From assembly GCA_021205225.1 (NCBI GenBank), contig JAJPXX010000210.1, forward strand, positions 1 to 35,255: a stretch of DNA of 35,255 nt, read 5' to 3'. Each line of letters begins with the position of its first letter. Position 1 is the stretch's first letter. Source of the DNA: Lachnospiraceae bacterium (GTDB lineage: Bacteria; Bacillota; Clostridia; Lachnospirales; Lachnospiraceae). This document shows positions 17,796-27,530 of this stretch, in pieces. The notes beneath the pieces are model-generated. The model saw only the letters and a program-made list of their open reading frames with translations. It was not told where the DNA came from and made no database searches. The translations under genes were made by a program, and so were the position numbers.

Positions 17796-19115
17796 ATGAA
17801 AAACAGAGAACTGATTGTCCCTTTGTGCCTGAAGGGAAATCTTGCAACGCGATACAATAAAACGACGGTGATTCCGGACGTGCCGGGTTTTGCGGCATCC
17901 TGTGAGAATTTTGGCGCGGACGCGCTGCTGATTTTTGATCTGTCGGATGGCGACGCGGAACATGACCAGTCAATCGCTGCAATCAAAAAAATCAGCCGCT
18001 CAACAGATCTGCCGATCTATGGCGGCGGCAATATCCGGCGGCTGGAGGATGTGAAAAAACTGATCTACGCCGGCTGCTCCAAAGTTTTTTTCAATTATGG
18101 AAAAGAGGAAAATGTGGAGCTGACAGCGGAAGCTTCCGCCCGTTTCGGAAAAGAGAAAATGCTCGCCTGCGTTAAAACAGCAGCAGAATGCAGCACAGCG
18201 CAGTCTCAGGCGGAGCTTCTTAGCGGTGTTGTGTTATTGAGCGATGCTTTGTGCTGTGAAACAGATTTGCAGGATGTTTACTGTGCGGTCGGGAATCTGG
18301 CTGCACAGGCAGATGCCGCCGCAGATTCCAGGGATAGTGAATCCGCGTATTCCGTAATGCTTCAAAAGGCCATTGCCCTTCTTGGAAATAACGCGACCGG
18401 TATTTTCTGTGAAGAATTTGCGCAGGATGAGTTTGCGTTCATGGAAGTAAAGCACGCGCTGAAGGAAGCCGGAATTACAGTCAACACATATGAGTCTGCT
18501 CTCGCCTGGGAGGACATAAAAACCGGCAGCGACGGATTACTTCCGGTCGTAGTACAGGACTACCGGACTCTGGAGGTGCTGATGGTCGCTTATATGAACG
18601 AGGAAGCCTATCAAACGACTATTCGGACCGGGAGAATGACCTATTTTAGCCGCAGCCGGAAGGAGCTTTGGGTCAAGGGGCTGACCTCCGGGCATTTTCA
18701 GTATGTGCGGGAGCTGGTCATTGACTGCGATAATGATACCCTTCTTGCAAAGGTCGTTCAGGTGGGAGCAGCCTGCCACACAGGAAACAGAAGCTGTTTC
18801 TACCGCCCGATACTTACAAAGAACTATGACTCCTCGAACCCCATGCGGGTATTTGAGGAGGTATTTTCCGTAATTGAAGACCGGAAGCAGCACCCAAAAG
18901 AGGGCTCTTATACCAATTATCTGTTTGACAAGGGAATTGATAAGATTCTGAAAAAAGTAGGCGAGGAAGCCTCGGAAATTATCATTGCGGCCAAAAATCC
19001 GGATCCGGAAGAGGTCGTTTATGAAATATCCGATTTCCTCTATCATGTCATGGTTCTCATGTCAGAAAAAGGACTGACCTGGGAGGATATCACAGAGGAG
19101 CTTGCGAAACGATAG
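17796..19115 (+). CDS. hisIE: HisIE (phosphoribosyl-AMP cyclohydrolase / phosphoribosyl-ATP pyrophosphatase) with N-terminal HisA/HisF-like domain
   Basis: His[45 protein letters not shown]...[17 protein letters not shown]; His[45 protein letters not shown]-terminus carries HisF-like [12 protein letters not shown]...[29 protein letters not shown]. Confidence 0.92.
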   Translation: MKNRELIVPLCLKGNLATRYNKTTVIPDVPGFAASCENFGADALLIFDLSDGDAEHDQSIAAIKKISRSTDLPIYGGGNIRRLEDVKKLIYAGCSKVFFNYGKEENVELTAEASARFGKEKMLACVKTAAECSTAQSQAELLSGVVLLSDALCCETDLQDVYCAVGNLAAQADAAADSRDSESAYSVMLQKAIALLGNNATGIFCEEFAQDEFAFMEVKHALKEAGITVNTYESALAWEDIKTGSDGLLPVVVQDYRTLEVLMVAYMNEEAYQTTIRTGRMTYFSRSRKELWVKGLTSGHFQYVRELVIDCDNDTLLAKVVQVGAACHTGNRSCFYRPILTKNYDSSNPMRVFEEVFSVIEDRKQHPKEGSYTNYLFDKGIDKILKKVGEEASEIIIAAKNPDPEEVVYEISDFLYHVMVLMSEKGLTWEDITEELAKR

Positions 19116-19137
19116 CATCAGGCAGCATTTCTGTAAG

Positions 19138-19163
19138 AGGGCGGGAGATTCCGCCCTTTTTTT
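19138..19163 (+). terminator. Rho-independent terminator after the his operon
   Basis: AGGGCGG (19138-19144) / CCGCCCT (19151-19157), followed by a T run. Confidence 0.85.
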
Positions 19164-19238
19164 GTCCGGTAAAAACGTTCTCCAGGCTTCCCTGTCAAAC
19201 AAAAACTCTCCGTTTAGAAAAATTTTATAATAAAGTAC

Positions 19239-19267
19239 GTGACATCTCAAAAACGTTGTGATATACT
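19239..19267 (+). promoter_or_regulatory. Sigma-A-type promoter for the CnaB surface protein
   Basis: GTGACA (19239-19244), 17-nt spacer, TATACT (19262-19267). Confidence 0.6.
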
Positions 19268-19316
19268 ACGTGTGTTTAAATGAATTCATATGATTTCATT
19301 CTTATTTAATCTGAGC

Positions 19317-19467
19317 GCCTTAAAAAGGCATTTCCATCAGCGGTATTCTGCCGCTCTTATCCAGATTCATTACCTAAGATAAGTTTTCCAATATGACAAA
19401 CCATATCCGCCCTGCCTTTGGCGGCGGATAAACCCAGACTCATCAAATCTACAGCTGCTCCGCAGCT
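19317..19467 (+). promoter_or_regulatory. Hairpin-rich 5' leader of the CnaB surface protein
   Basis: Four successive perfect or near-perfect inverted repeats: GCCTT/AAGGC (19317-19329), AGCGG/CCGCT (19339-19355), TATCCGCC..GCC/GGC..GGCGGATA (19404-19430), AGCTGC/GCAGCT (19453-19467). Confidence 0.55.
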
Positions 19468-19532
19468 TTACGGCTTCCTTCAGATAATCATTGGGGATTG
19501 CGAATGGTCGGAGCAGAGAAAGGAAAAGCAGT

Positions 19533-22500
19533 ATGAAAAAAAGAATAAGAAGAATTCTTTCAGGCGTACTTTGTGCGGCTCTTCTGGCAGCGTTTGCTTC
19601 ACCAGAACAAATGTCCGCAGCAGAATCGGAGACGCTCTCTGAAATTTTGCCTGAGAACGGCACAGAGACGGATACAGAGACATTAAAAACAGAAACGGGC
19701 AACGCGGAAACAGAGATTTCAGAAACAGCAATTACGGAAGCGATCAATACAGAGCTTCCATCAGCTGACGCATCCGGTGAAAATAGTAATCCGGTTGGAA
19801 TGGATGAAGGCTCTGACGATGCTTCCCTGAACACAGATACGAATGCAAACAGCGCAGATGCAGCAGCGGCAGAAGCGTCTGAAGAAGTGACAGATGGAGA
19901 AAATACTGACACAGTCGAGATTACAGATGGGCCGGAGACAGAGACAGCAGAAGAAAGCTATGGATCCGCGATAGAAACAGAAGTCCTGGAGGATGCCATG
20001 GCAGCTTCCGTGAATTCTTTATCATTGGAATCCGATGACGAGGACACGGAGAGTGGGATCAATGTCAATAAGAGTTATGTCTCTGCCCTGACAGTAAAGA
20101 GCCTCACAGACGGTACGGCTCCGTTTGACGATGACGACGAGGCCGGTAATGATGCCGGGGCGGATAACCGCATCGTGCGGACGTTTGATTATGTGAACTA
20201 TACTTTAGAGTATACGACGGCACTGATGGATCCGACGGAAACCGTGGATGAGGCCTATCTGATGGTTGCATTTACGCTTGCCTGCGATCCGTCCGTCGCG
20301 GAATTTAATACGGATACTCTGAACTGGTGTGTGGATCAGGCAGTTACCTATGTTTACGATGACGGGACTTCGTCCTCCCAGTGGGATAAAGAAAAGACCG
20401 TCACAGAACAGGTGCTTACCGGAAAACGCTACCTTTCCAAAAGCGGGGACGCAAACGCGATACCCGGTACCGGTACACTGAGTGTCGGTATCTACGTGAA
20501 AGCAGCGAAGAACGGTGCAGTTATTCAGCCTGATTTTATGGTCTGGATGGAAGGAAATGAGGAAAGCCTTTACCAGAATGTTTCCTCTGAAGCGGTAAAG
20601 ATATCTGCCATGCCGCGTTATAATATCAATCTTGTGAGAAACGCCTCCTGCAGTTATCTGGCATACTTTGACACGCAGTCAGGAACAATCAGCAGCGAGG
20701 ACACGGATGGATCCGTTTACGGGCGGCTGGAAGGGTATGCGCTTACTCTGCAGCTTTACAATTCGTCTGTAGACAAAGGGCTGAAAGGAATAGAACTTCC
20801 TTCCGGGAATATTACCTTTGACCTGACTCTGACGGAAACACTGGACGGAACGGATGTGAGTTCGGAAGAAAACTATACCCCGATTCTCTGGGATTACCGG
20901 GAAAATGAAGCCGCCAGCCTGACAACCGTGGGCAAGCTTGGCAGGGCGATGGCTGCCGGTGGATCTGTTTCTACCGCATACGGCGTCCGCTGCCAGCCGT
21001 TTAACAGCGGCGGAGCTTCCAGTATCAGATCCTGCTATTCGGGCGGAGGATGGAATATTGTACAGGATACGGAAAATACCAGTATTTATCATGTGACCGT
21101 GTCCGGTTATTCCTTTGACCTGGATCAGCTGAATTTCCCTACGACGAGCTGTGATAATATGGAACCGGATATTTATGGCGCAAATATCGGCTGTTTTTCC
21201 GCAGGCTACGTTCAGGTTGTTGTCAGCTTTGCAAGGAATGTGGAAAGTACCTCAAATCTGTATTTCTGGATTGAAGCGGGCAGTCTTGCCGCCTCCTCCC
21301 TTTCCGGACAGCTGACGGCCTCTGACCAGAGGGACTCAGACAACAGCAGCGGTATGAATGTTACTCTCTACGAAAAAGGCAGCATCACCAAGCGGAATCA
21401 TTTCAATACGACTGACTTCGAGAATCGGGCATCTGAATGGTCCGCAGGGGATTTTTATGCCGTCCAGGGAGAACAGATCCTGGTGAAAACCGTGGTTGAT
21501 TACAGCGGAGATGGATATCTGTCATCGGTAAATATCCTCCAGAAAATTGACGATGATGCCTTTGAAATACCGGATGGAACGACATCCTGTTACGCTGTAT
21601 CGCTCTGTAATGAACAGAGCAAAGCCGGTTCGATCCGGGTGCTGTTTGCCGCAAAGCCGGATAAAACAGGGTGGCAGAGCGAAACAGAGATGAACGATAC
21701 ACACGAAGAAGCGCTCATTTATTTTGAAAGCATAGATGCCTTGAACGCGGCGGGATACACCTGTGTTGGTTTCCTGTATGAGATCCGGGACTGCGAACTT
21801 TATATGGGTTCCGAAAATCCGGCAGTGATTCTGCTGTATATGCTCGTAGATGTGAAAGAAAGCGCTGAAATCGGAAGCGTATACTCTACCACGAATGATG
21901 TGCGGGCGTGGAGAAATTGTACGGATGTCATTTCCTGGACAGAGTTTTCTTATGGCGGAGGCGCTTACGGCCTTGGAGCTGCCGACTGGAGCCTGGGATC
22001 CTATGCGGATGGCTATCAGTCTCCGGAACATATCCGCTATATGGAATATGAAAAAGCAGTCTATGAGAATGGCAGTATTGTGGCTGGCCACACAGGCGGG
22101 TACCAGGCCGGGAATTCCTGTCTGATTATCGGATGCAAGACGGGCGTATCAATCCAGGTAGCAGATACGACAAGCACAACAGCAGGCACAACGATCAGTA
22201 AATCTGTATATGATCTGGATATCGGGGAGCGCACGGTGACGTATCTCATCCATCCTGAAGTGACTACGGTATCGGAGAACAATGAAGTATCCTCCTCCAC
22301 GGAGGTGACCGATGTGACGATCTGGGCGACTCTGCCGGCGAATCTGACCTATATCATGAACAGTGCCAGCCTGGCGCCGTCTCAGGTCAGAGAGAATGAT
22401 GACGGAACCAGCACCGTGATCTGGGAACTTCCATCCCAGACCGCAGGCGAAGCCATAGAGGGCATTACCCTGTCTTGTCTGATCGGAGCTGCCGGAACAG

Positions 22501-25500
22501 CAGATGATGTCCAGAATAATGAAAACATCACAATTTCAACGTCAATTATGTCCGATAAGGATCATCGTCTGATAACAGGTACGTTTGGCAATTATTCTGA
22601 GACGACCATCCGTGTTATCCGTTTGGCAAGCACTTCCATTTCTAAGGATGTGGAGCGCAGCATTGTGGAAGAAGGGGAAGAATTAACCTATGTTCTCCGC
22701 TATGGCAACAGTGCGGAAGAGGAAGCTTCCGGTGTAATGCTGTATGATATTCTGCCTTATGACGGCGACACAAGGGGCAGTGAGTATAGCGGAAGCTACG
22801 TACTGGAGAGTATTTTGCTGGACTTTTCCAATGCGCCTGGGACGTTCGCGGATGGAAAGAACAGCATCCGGATAACCAGGGACGAAGACGCAGGAGAGGA
22901 GAGCGCCGTGGAAGCAATCTTAAACGGAAGTGACAGCTATAGCTGGACAGAGATAAGCGGCGGAAAAATAAATGGTTCTGCCATTTCCTTTATGGATATG
23001 TCTGTCAGCGGAGCCTCAGGCATACTTTTTGACCTTGGCACCGTAAATGCGCAGGAATACGTAAAAATCACCATAACACTGGCGGTCAAAGATTCTTCCG
23101 GCGAATTGATAAAGGACAATTCCGGAGAAGTACAGGCATCCGGCGACATTTACGCGAATTCTTTTTACGAATACGCGGACGGACAGGCTGCCTTAGTGGA
23201 GAGCAATACGGTAAAAATCCAGGTAGCAGAGAGAATAATAAGCGGAATTGCCTGGATTGACGCGGACGGTGACGGTATCCGTGACAATAAAGAAGAACGG
23301 ATAGAGGGGATGACTGTCTCTTTGTATCGAACCTCTGCGTCTGTCTATGACACAATGGCAAATACTGCAGCAGCAGTAAACAATACAAAGCTTTATACGG
23401 CTTATGATGTGTTTGGAAATTGTGTAAAAGCGGCGCTGACGGACGCAGAGGGAAATTACTGCTTTAACAATCTGGAATCCGGCACTTACTACGTCGTGTT
23501 TACCGGCACTGAAGCGTATGGGCTGACAATCCGAAACAGCGGAACGGACGAGAGTGTCAATTCTGATGCTGCAGCGACCATCATCCGCACGGATGAGACC
23601 GTCCTTGAAAATGCATGGATCAGCGATATTTCCATGCCGGTTCTGGATGAGATGTACGCATATCTCTATGAGAGCGGCAATCTCGACGCCGGGTTTGTGG
23701 AACTGTCTGCTTCGCTGACAATCATCAAAACAGAGCAGGGTACCGGCACACCTCTTGGCGGCGCTGTGTTTACGCTTCAGGATACCGAGGGGAAATATCT
23801 GACCTTTGCGGATGGCTCCTATATTGGACGGAGCAGCCAGCCTGGCAAGGAGGCATATCTGACGACTGGAACGGACGGAGCGGTTATTGCCCGCCACCTG
23901 CCGACCGGGCTCTATACCTTATCTGAATATCAGGCACCAGAAGGTTATCAGCTGTTAGCCGATACACAGACAGTAAAAGTGGCGACCGAGGCAGCAGACG
24001 GCGTCTGGTCCGCACAGCTTCTGATCAATGACACAAGGACGGAAACACTGACGGTAACAGACACAGCGAAAACGACGACACTGACCGTTAAAAAGGTATG
24101 GGAAGATAACGACAATCAGGACGGCCTGCGCGCCGACGCCGTCTTTTCTCTGACCGGGGCTATTACAGGAGAGAATGGGGTAAAAACAACGGTAGTATCG
24201 AAGGAAGCTGTGCTTTCCTGTACAGCAGCAGAGCAGCGCTGCGTTTTCAATGATCTCCCGGCTTATGTATCAGGACAGGTTGTCAGCTATACTGTAACGG
24301 AGACGCGGATAAAAGGATATACTACAACCTGTTCCTCCGTGGAAGGAGACTGGAAATCCGGTTATTCTGTCACGGTTACAAATACGCATGAAGCGGAAGA
24401 GACAGCGTATTCCGTGAAAAAGGAATGGGAGGATGATGAAAATCGGGACGGGATTCGCCCAACCGGCATCGAGGTAACACTTTTCGGCTCGGATGGTTCT
24501 GTCCGTACGGCCACAGTAACCGAAAAAGAAGGCTGGAAGTACACCTTCACGGAATGGCCGGTGTACTGGAATGCAGGCACACGGATTACCTACCGTCTGG
24601 AAGAAGCTCCGGTAGAAGGCTATGAGAGTGAGGTGGCGGATGCGGACAGCACACAGCTGTTTGAGCTGACTAATACACATAAGATTACACTTACAGATGT
24701 TTCCGTTGAAAAGATATGGGACGACGAAAACGACCAGGACGGCGCGCGTACAAGTGTAATTACAGTGACATTAACAGGCTCAGATGGTTCAACGCGGGAG
24801 GCAGAGCTGACCGAAGAAGGAGAGTGGAAGTACACGTTCGAGGAGCTGCCAAAATACTGGAGGGAGGGAACTCTCATCACGTATTCTCTGCAGGAAAAGG
24901 AGATTGACGGCTACACAGAAGAGGTGCTGCCAGGAGAGGATGGCTACAGCTTTGCAGTAACCAACAATCATATTCCGGCTGTGACGGATGTCGTTGTACT
25001 GAAAAACTGGGAGGATGCAGACAATCAGGATGGCGTCCGCCCGGAGAGCATCTTAGTGCGGCTCTCTGGAAACGACGGAAGCTCTTACGAGGCGGAGCTG
25101 ACAGAAGATAGCGGATATTCCTTCCTGTTTTCCGGTCTGCCGGTCTATTACAATCATGGCACGGTCATTTCTTATTCTGTGAGTGAGACTGACGTGGGTG
25201 GATACACAACCGAAACAGTGCAGGACAGCGATTATCAGTTTACCATCACCAATACCCATATACCGGAAACCACAGAGGTGACCGTGAACAAAATATGGCA
25301 GGATGAAGAAAATCGGGATGGTGTCCGCGCGGATTTCCTGCGCGTGACATTGACCGGCTCAGATGGCAGCAGCTACACCGCGGATCTGACCGAAGAAAAG
25401 GGCTGGAGTGAGACGTTTACCGGACTTCCTGTGTATTATTGTCATGGAGAAAAGGTTGTCTATACGATCCAGGAGGATCCAACCGCATATTACGATGCTG

Positions 25501-26114
25501 AACTTACGACTTCAGAGGACGGCTATATGTTTACCTTTATCAATACACATGAGATTTTCACTACAGAGCGCACAGTTGTCAAGCTGTGGGAGGATGAGGA
25601 TGATCAGGATGGCATTCGCCCTGATACCGTGGACGTTCTTCTGATCGGTTCTGATGGCAGCCAGTATACCGCTGTCCTTACGGCAGCAGAAAACTGGACA
25701 TACACTTTTATGAATCTGCCGCAATATATAGACGGAGGCGAAGAAATTCTCTATAGCCTTTCTGAGACAGAAATCGAAGGATATACCTCTTCTGTCGCAG
25801 AAACAGAAGAAGGCTTCCTTCTGACAAATCAGCACACGCCCGAACCGGAAACCGAAACAGAAAGCGAGACAGAATCGGAGACGGAAACGGAACGGGCAAC
25901 AAATAAAGAAACCGAGACGGAAAGTGAGACACCAAGTGAATCAGAAAGTGAGACAGAGAACGGAAAAACCATAACTTCAGATTCCTCTGACGGAAGCCCG
26001 AAAACAGGGGATCCATCCAGACCTCTGTTCTGGTTCATACTGGCGCTGGCCGGACTTGGACTTATAGGCGCAAACCTGTCATGCACTCTGAGACGGAAAA
26101 GGAAAGCAGCCTGA
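19533..26114 (+). CDS. Large cell-wall-anchored surface protein: acidic Thr/Glu-rich N-terminus, SdrD_B-like and SpaA-like domains, six CnaB repeats, SPKTG sorting signal
   Basis: Signal peptide MKKRIRRILSGVLCAALLAAFASPEQMSAAES; repeats of KxWEDxxNQDGxRP..LTGSDGS..YTFxxLPxY..GYTxxV..TNTH; C-terminus SPKTGDPSRPLFWFILALAGLGLIGANLSCTLRRKRKAA. Start at MKKRIRR (ORF opens at 19491). Confidence 0.93.
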   Translation: MKKRIRRILSGVLCAALLAAFASPEQMSAAESETLSEILPENGTETDTETLKTETGNAETEISETAITEAINTELPSADASGENSNPVGMDEGSDDASLNTDTNANSADAAAAEASEEVTDGENTDTVEITDGPETETAEESYGSAIETEVLEDAMAASVNSLSLESDDEDTESGINVNKSYVSALTVKSLTDGTAPFDDDDEAGNDAGADNRIVRTFDYVNYTLEYTTALMDPTETVDEAYLMVAFTLACDPSVAEFNTDTLNWCVDQAVTYVYDDGTSSSQWDKEKTVTEQVLTGKRYLSKSGDANAIPGTGTLSVGIYVKAAKNGAVIQPDFMVWMEGNEESLYQNVSSEAVKISAMPRYNINLVRNASCSYLAYFDTQSGTISSEDTDGSVYGRLEGYALTLQLYNSSVDKGLKGIELPSGNITFDLTLTETLDGTDVSSEENYTPILWDYRENEAASLTTVGKLGRAMAAGGSVSTAYGVRCQPFNSGGASSIRSCYSGGGWNIVQDTENTSIYHVTVSGYSFDLDQLNFPTTSCDNMEPDIYGANIGCFSAGYVQVVVSFARNVESTSNLYFWIEAGSLAASSLSGQLTASDQRDSDNSSGMNVTLYEKGSITKRNHFNTTDFENRASEWSAGDFYAVQGEQILVKTVVDYSGDGYLSSVNILQKIDDDAFEIPDGTTSCYAVSLCNEQSKAGSIRVLFAAKPDKTGWQSETEMNDTHEEALIYFESIDALNAAGYTCVGFLYEIRDCELYMGSENPAVILLYMLVDVKESAEIGSVYSTTNDVRAWRNCTDVISWTEFSYGGGAYGLGAADWSLGSYADGYQSPEHIRYMEYEKAVYENGSIVAGHTGGYQAGNSCLIIGCKTGVSIQVADTTSTTAGTTISKSVYDLDIGERTVTYLIHPEVTTVSENNEVSSSTEVTDVTIWATLPANLTYIMNSASLAPSQVRENDDGTSTVIWELPSQTAGEAIEGITLSCLIGAAGTADDVQNNENITISTSIMSDKDHRLITGTFGNYSETTIRVIRLASTSISKDVERSIVEEGEELTYVLRYGNSAEEEASGVMLYDILPYDGDTRGSEYSGSYVLESILLDFSNAPGTFADGKNSIRITRDEDAGEESAVEAILNGSDSYSWTEISGGKINGSAISFMDMSVSGASGILFDLGTVNAQEYVKITITLAVKDSSGELIKDNSGEVQASGDIYANSFYEYADGQAALVESNTVKIQVAERIISGIAWIDADGDGIRDNKEERIEGMTVSLYRTSASVYDTMANTAAAVNNTKLYTAYDVFGNCVKAALTDAEGNYCFNNLESGTYYVVFTGTEAYGLTIRNSGTDESVNSDAAATIIRTDETVLENAWISDISMPVLDEMYAYLYESGNLDAGFVELSASLTIIKTEQGTGTPLGGAVFTLQDTEGKYLTFADGSYIGRSSQPGKEAYLTTGTDGAVIARHLPTGLYTLSEYQAPEGYQLLADTQTVKVATEAADGVWSAQLLINDTRTETLTVTDTAKTTTLTVKKVWEDNDNQDGLRADAVFSLTGAITGENGVKTTVVSKEAVLSCTAAEQRCVFNDLPAYVSGQVVSYTVTETRIKGYTTTCSSVEGDWKSGYSVTVTNTHEAEETAYSVKKEWEDDENRDGIRPTGIEVTLFGSDGSVRTATVTEKEGWKYTFTEWPVYWNAGTRITYRLEEAPVEGYESEVADADSTQLFELTNTHKITLTDVSVEKIWDDENDQDGARTSVITVTLTGSDGSTREAELTEEGEWKYTFEELPKYWREGTLITYSLQEKEIDGYTEEVLPGEDGYSFAVTNNHIPAVTDVVVLKNWEDADNQDGVRPESILVRLSGNDGSSYEAELTEDSGYSFLFSGLPVYYNHGTVISYSVSETDVGGYTTETVQDSDYQFTITNTHIPETTEVTVNKIWQDEENRDGVRADFLRVTLTGSDGSSYTADLTEEKGWSETFTGLPVYYCHGEKVVYTIQEDPTAYYDAELTTSEDGYMFTFINTHEIFTTERTVVKLWEDEDDQDGIRPDTVDVLLIGSDGSQYTAVLTAAENWTYTFMNLPQYIDGGEEILYSLSETEIEGYTSSVAETEEGFLLTNQHTPEPETETESETESETETERATNKETETESETPSESESETENGKTITSDSSDGSPKTGDPSRPLFWFILALAGLGLIGANLSCTLRRKRKAA
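24072..25838 (+). repeat. Six tandem diverged CnaB-domain repeats, about 280-330 bp each (coding)
   Basis: Copies start near 24072 (VKKVWEDNDNQDGLRAD), 24405 (VKKEWEDDENRDGIRPT), 24694 (VEKIWDDENDQDGARTS), 24985 (VLKNWEDADNQDGVRPE), 25270 (VNKIWQDEENRDGVRAD), 25561 (VVKLWEDEDDQDGIRPD). Confidence 0.92.
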
Positions 26115-26122
26115 GATTCTTT

Positions 26123-27313
26123 TCAGGTGATCTGCGCATATAGCGGTTTCTCCTTTTTCATCCGGGTAATCTCTACAAGAGACAGCTTCGTCATATCCAC
26201 CAGAACCGTGCGGATCGGATCCTGGCGAAGCTGTCCTTCAAGATAGTGAAGCAGTTCTTCCCTGTCATCGGCAGAGTCCATATTGATGAAATCAATGATA
26301 ATAATCCCGCTGATATTTCTCAGCCGGATCTGGCGAGCCGCCTCTCTGGCGGCTTCCTGATTGATTTTGAAAAAGGCCTTCTGCCGGTTTTTCGAGCTGC
26401 CTTCATATTTTCCGGAATTCACATCGATTACAGTCAGCGCTTCCGTTGGCTGAATCACTAGATAACCGCCGCAATTCAGCCAGACCTGCTCAGACAGGGC
26501 ATTGTCCAGCTGCCGTTCAAGCGAATACTTTTTGCAGAGCGGCTGCAGGGTATCCTGGTAAAAAGACAGCCGCGGCAGGTCTTCCGGCTGACAGGCAGAC
26601 AGATATTCCTTCGCTTCCTGCCAGATAGATTCGTCGTCTGTCAGAAAACGCTCTGCGGAAGAATCATAGAGGTCGGAAAGGCGGGCAATCCAGGCATGCG
26701 GGGCTGCAAAAACGCAGCTGTGACAGACTCGGTGCACCCCATCTGTAAGTACCTTTTGATACAGGGTCAGCAGACGTTCCATATCCCGCTGCAGCGTATC
26801 CTGATCGGCACCTTGTGCGTTCGTGCGCAGTAGCCATCCATAAGACCTTTCTTCCTTTTGTCCGTCCATTTCTTTTACGAGTTCGATCAGCCTTTTTTTC
26901 TCCTCAGCCGCAAGCTTAGAGGAAGCATTGATTTGCATCCTTCCGGTAGTCAGCAGCAAATATTTTCCGTGGAAAACCAGGTTCGTCGTGACGGAAGGAT
27001 ATTTTGTTTTGATTGCTTCTCTGGAAAGCTGCACAAGGAGTTCATCTCCCATCTGGAGCTTCGGCGAGCTTCCTTTTTTCGTAAAAGTGGGATTCTGAAT
27101 CTCATCCAGCGGAAGATAGCATACCGTACCCGGCGCGATCTCCACAAAGGCAGCGCCTATATTCCGGGCGATGTCCCGTACCCGTCCCACATAAATATTA
27201 CCGAGAATCGAGGCATTCTCTTCCCGGTCACAATGGATCTCAACGGCCTTTCCATCATTGAGTAAAAAAGAAAAAACGGCATTCCGCATACGGCAGATGA
27301 TATACTGATTCAT
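26123..27313 (-). CDS. rng: Ribonuclease E/G family protein (RNase G-like)
   Basis: S1-like start (GNIYVGRVRDIARNIGAAFVEI), WLNCGGYLVIQPTEALTVIDVNSGKYEGSS, NQEAAREAARQIRLRNISGIIIIDFINM; ends LVEITRMKKEKPLYAQIT. Confidence 0.92.
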   Translation of the reverse strand: MNQYIICRMRNAVFSFLLNDGKAVEIHCDREENASILGNIYVGRVRDIARNIGAAFVEIAPGTVCYLPLDEIQNPTFTKKGSSPKLQMGDELLVQLSREAIKTKYPSVTTNLVFHGKYLLLTTGRMQINASSKLAAEEKKRLIELVKEMDGQKEERSYGWLLRTNAQGADQDTLQRDMERLLTLYQKVLTDGVHRVCHSCVFAAPHAWIARLSDLYDSSAERFLTDDESIWQEAKEYLSACQPEDLPRLSFYQDTLQPLCKKYSLERQLDNALSEQVWLNCGGYLVIQPTEALTVIDVNSGKYEGSSKNRQKAFFKINQEAAREAARQIRLRNISGIIIIDFINMDSADDREELLHYLEGQLRQDPIRTVLVDMTKLSLVEITRMKKEKPLYAQIT

Positions 27314-27471
27314 AAAATAATTACCTCATATCTTCTTATGTAAAACTGTAGTGATTTTAACAGCCGGAATAATAGATGTCAAATATTTGTATTGACAAAG
27401 CTACTGGTCAGGGTTGAAAACGTAATGGCAGCATGGCAAAAGATGATTTGTAACCGGAAAACAAAGTTATC

Positions 27472-27500
27472 TTGATTCCTTTGCACATTTGTGGTAATCT
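27472..27500 (+). promoter_or_regulatory. Sigma-A-type promoter for the radical SAM / DUF2344 pair
   Basis: TTGATT (27472-27477), 17-nt spacer, TAATCT (27495-27500). Confidence 0.5.
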
Positions 27501-27530
27501 TTCCACAGTTCAAAAAACTGGGAGGATTTC

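Noticed and set aside
19380-19470. Leader considered as a c-di-GMP-I riboswitch
   Set aside because: ACAAACC and stem elements give a superficial resemblance, but the conserved GGGACGCAAAGCC core is absent; kept only as an unclassified structured leader.
23193-23897. 234-aa minus-strand ORF inside the CnaB protein gene (and other antisense ORFs at 20679, 21522, 24270, 25829)
   Set aside because: Fully antisense to a confidently coding gene; compositions are Cys/Arg/Pro-rich and look like shadow frames.
25839-25980. Short degenerate repeats (GAAACAGAAAGCGAGAC...) considered as a CRISPR or microsatellite
   Set aside because: Encodes the Thr/Glu/Ser-rich wall-spanning segment (ETETESETESETETE) in frame; no spacers.
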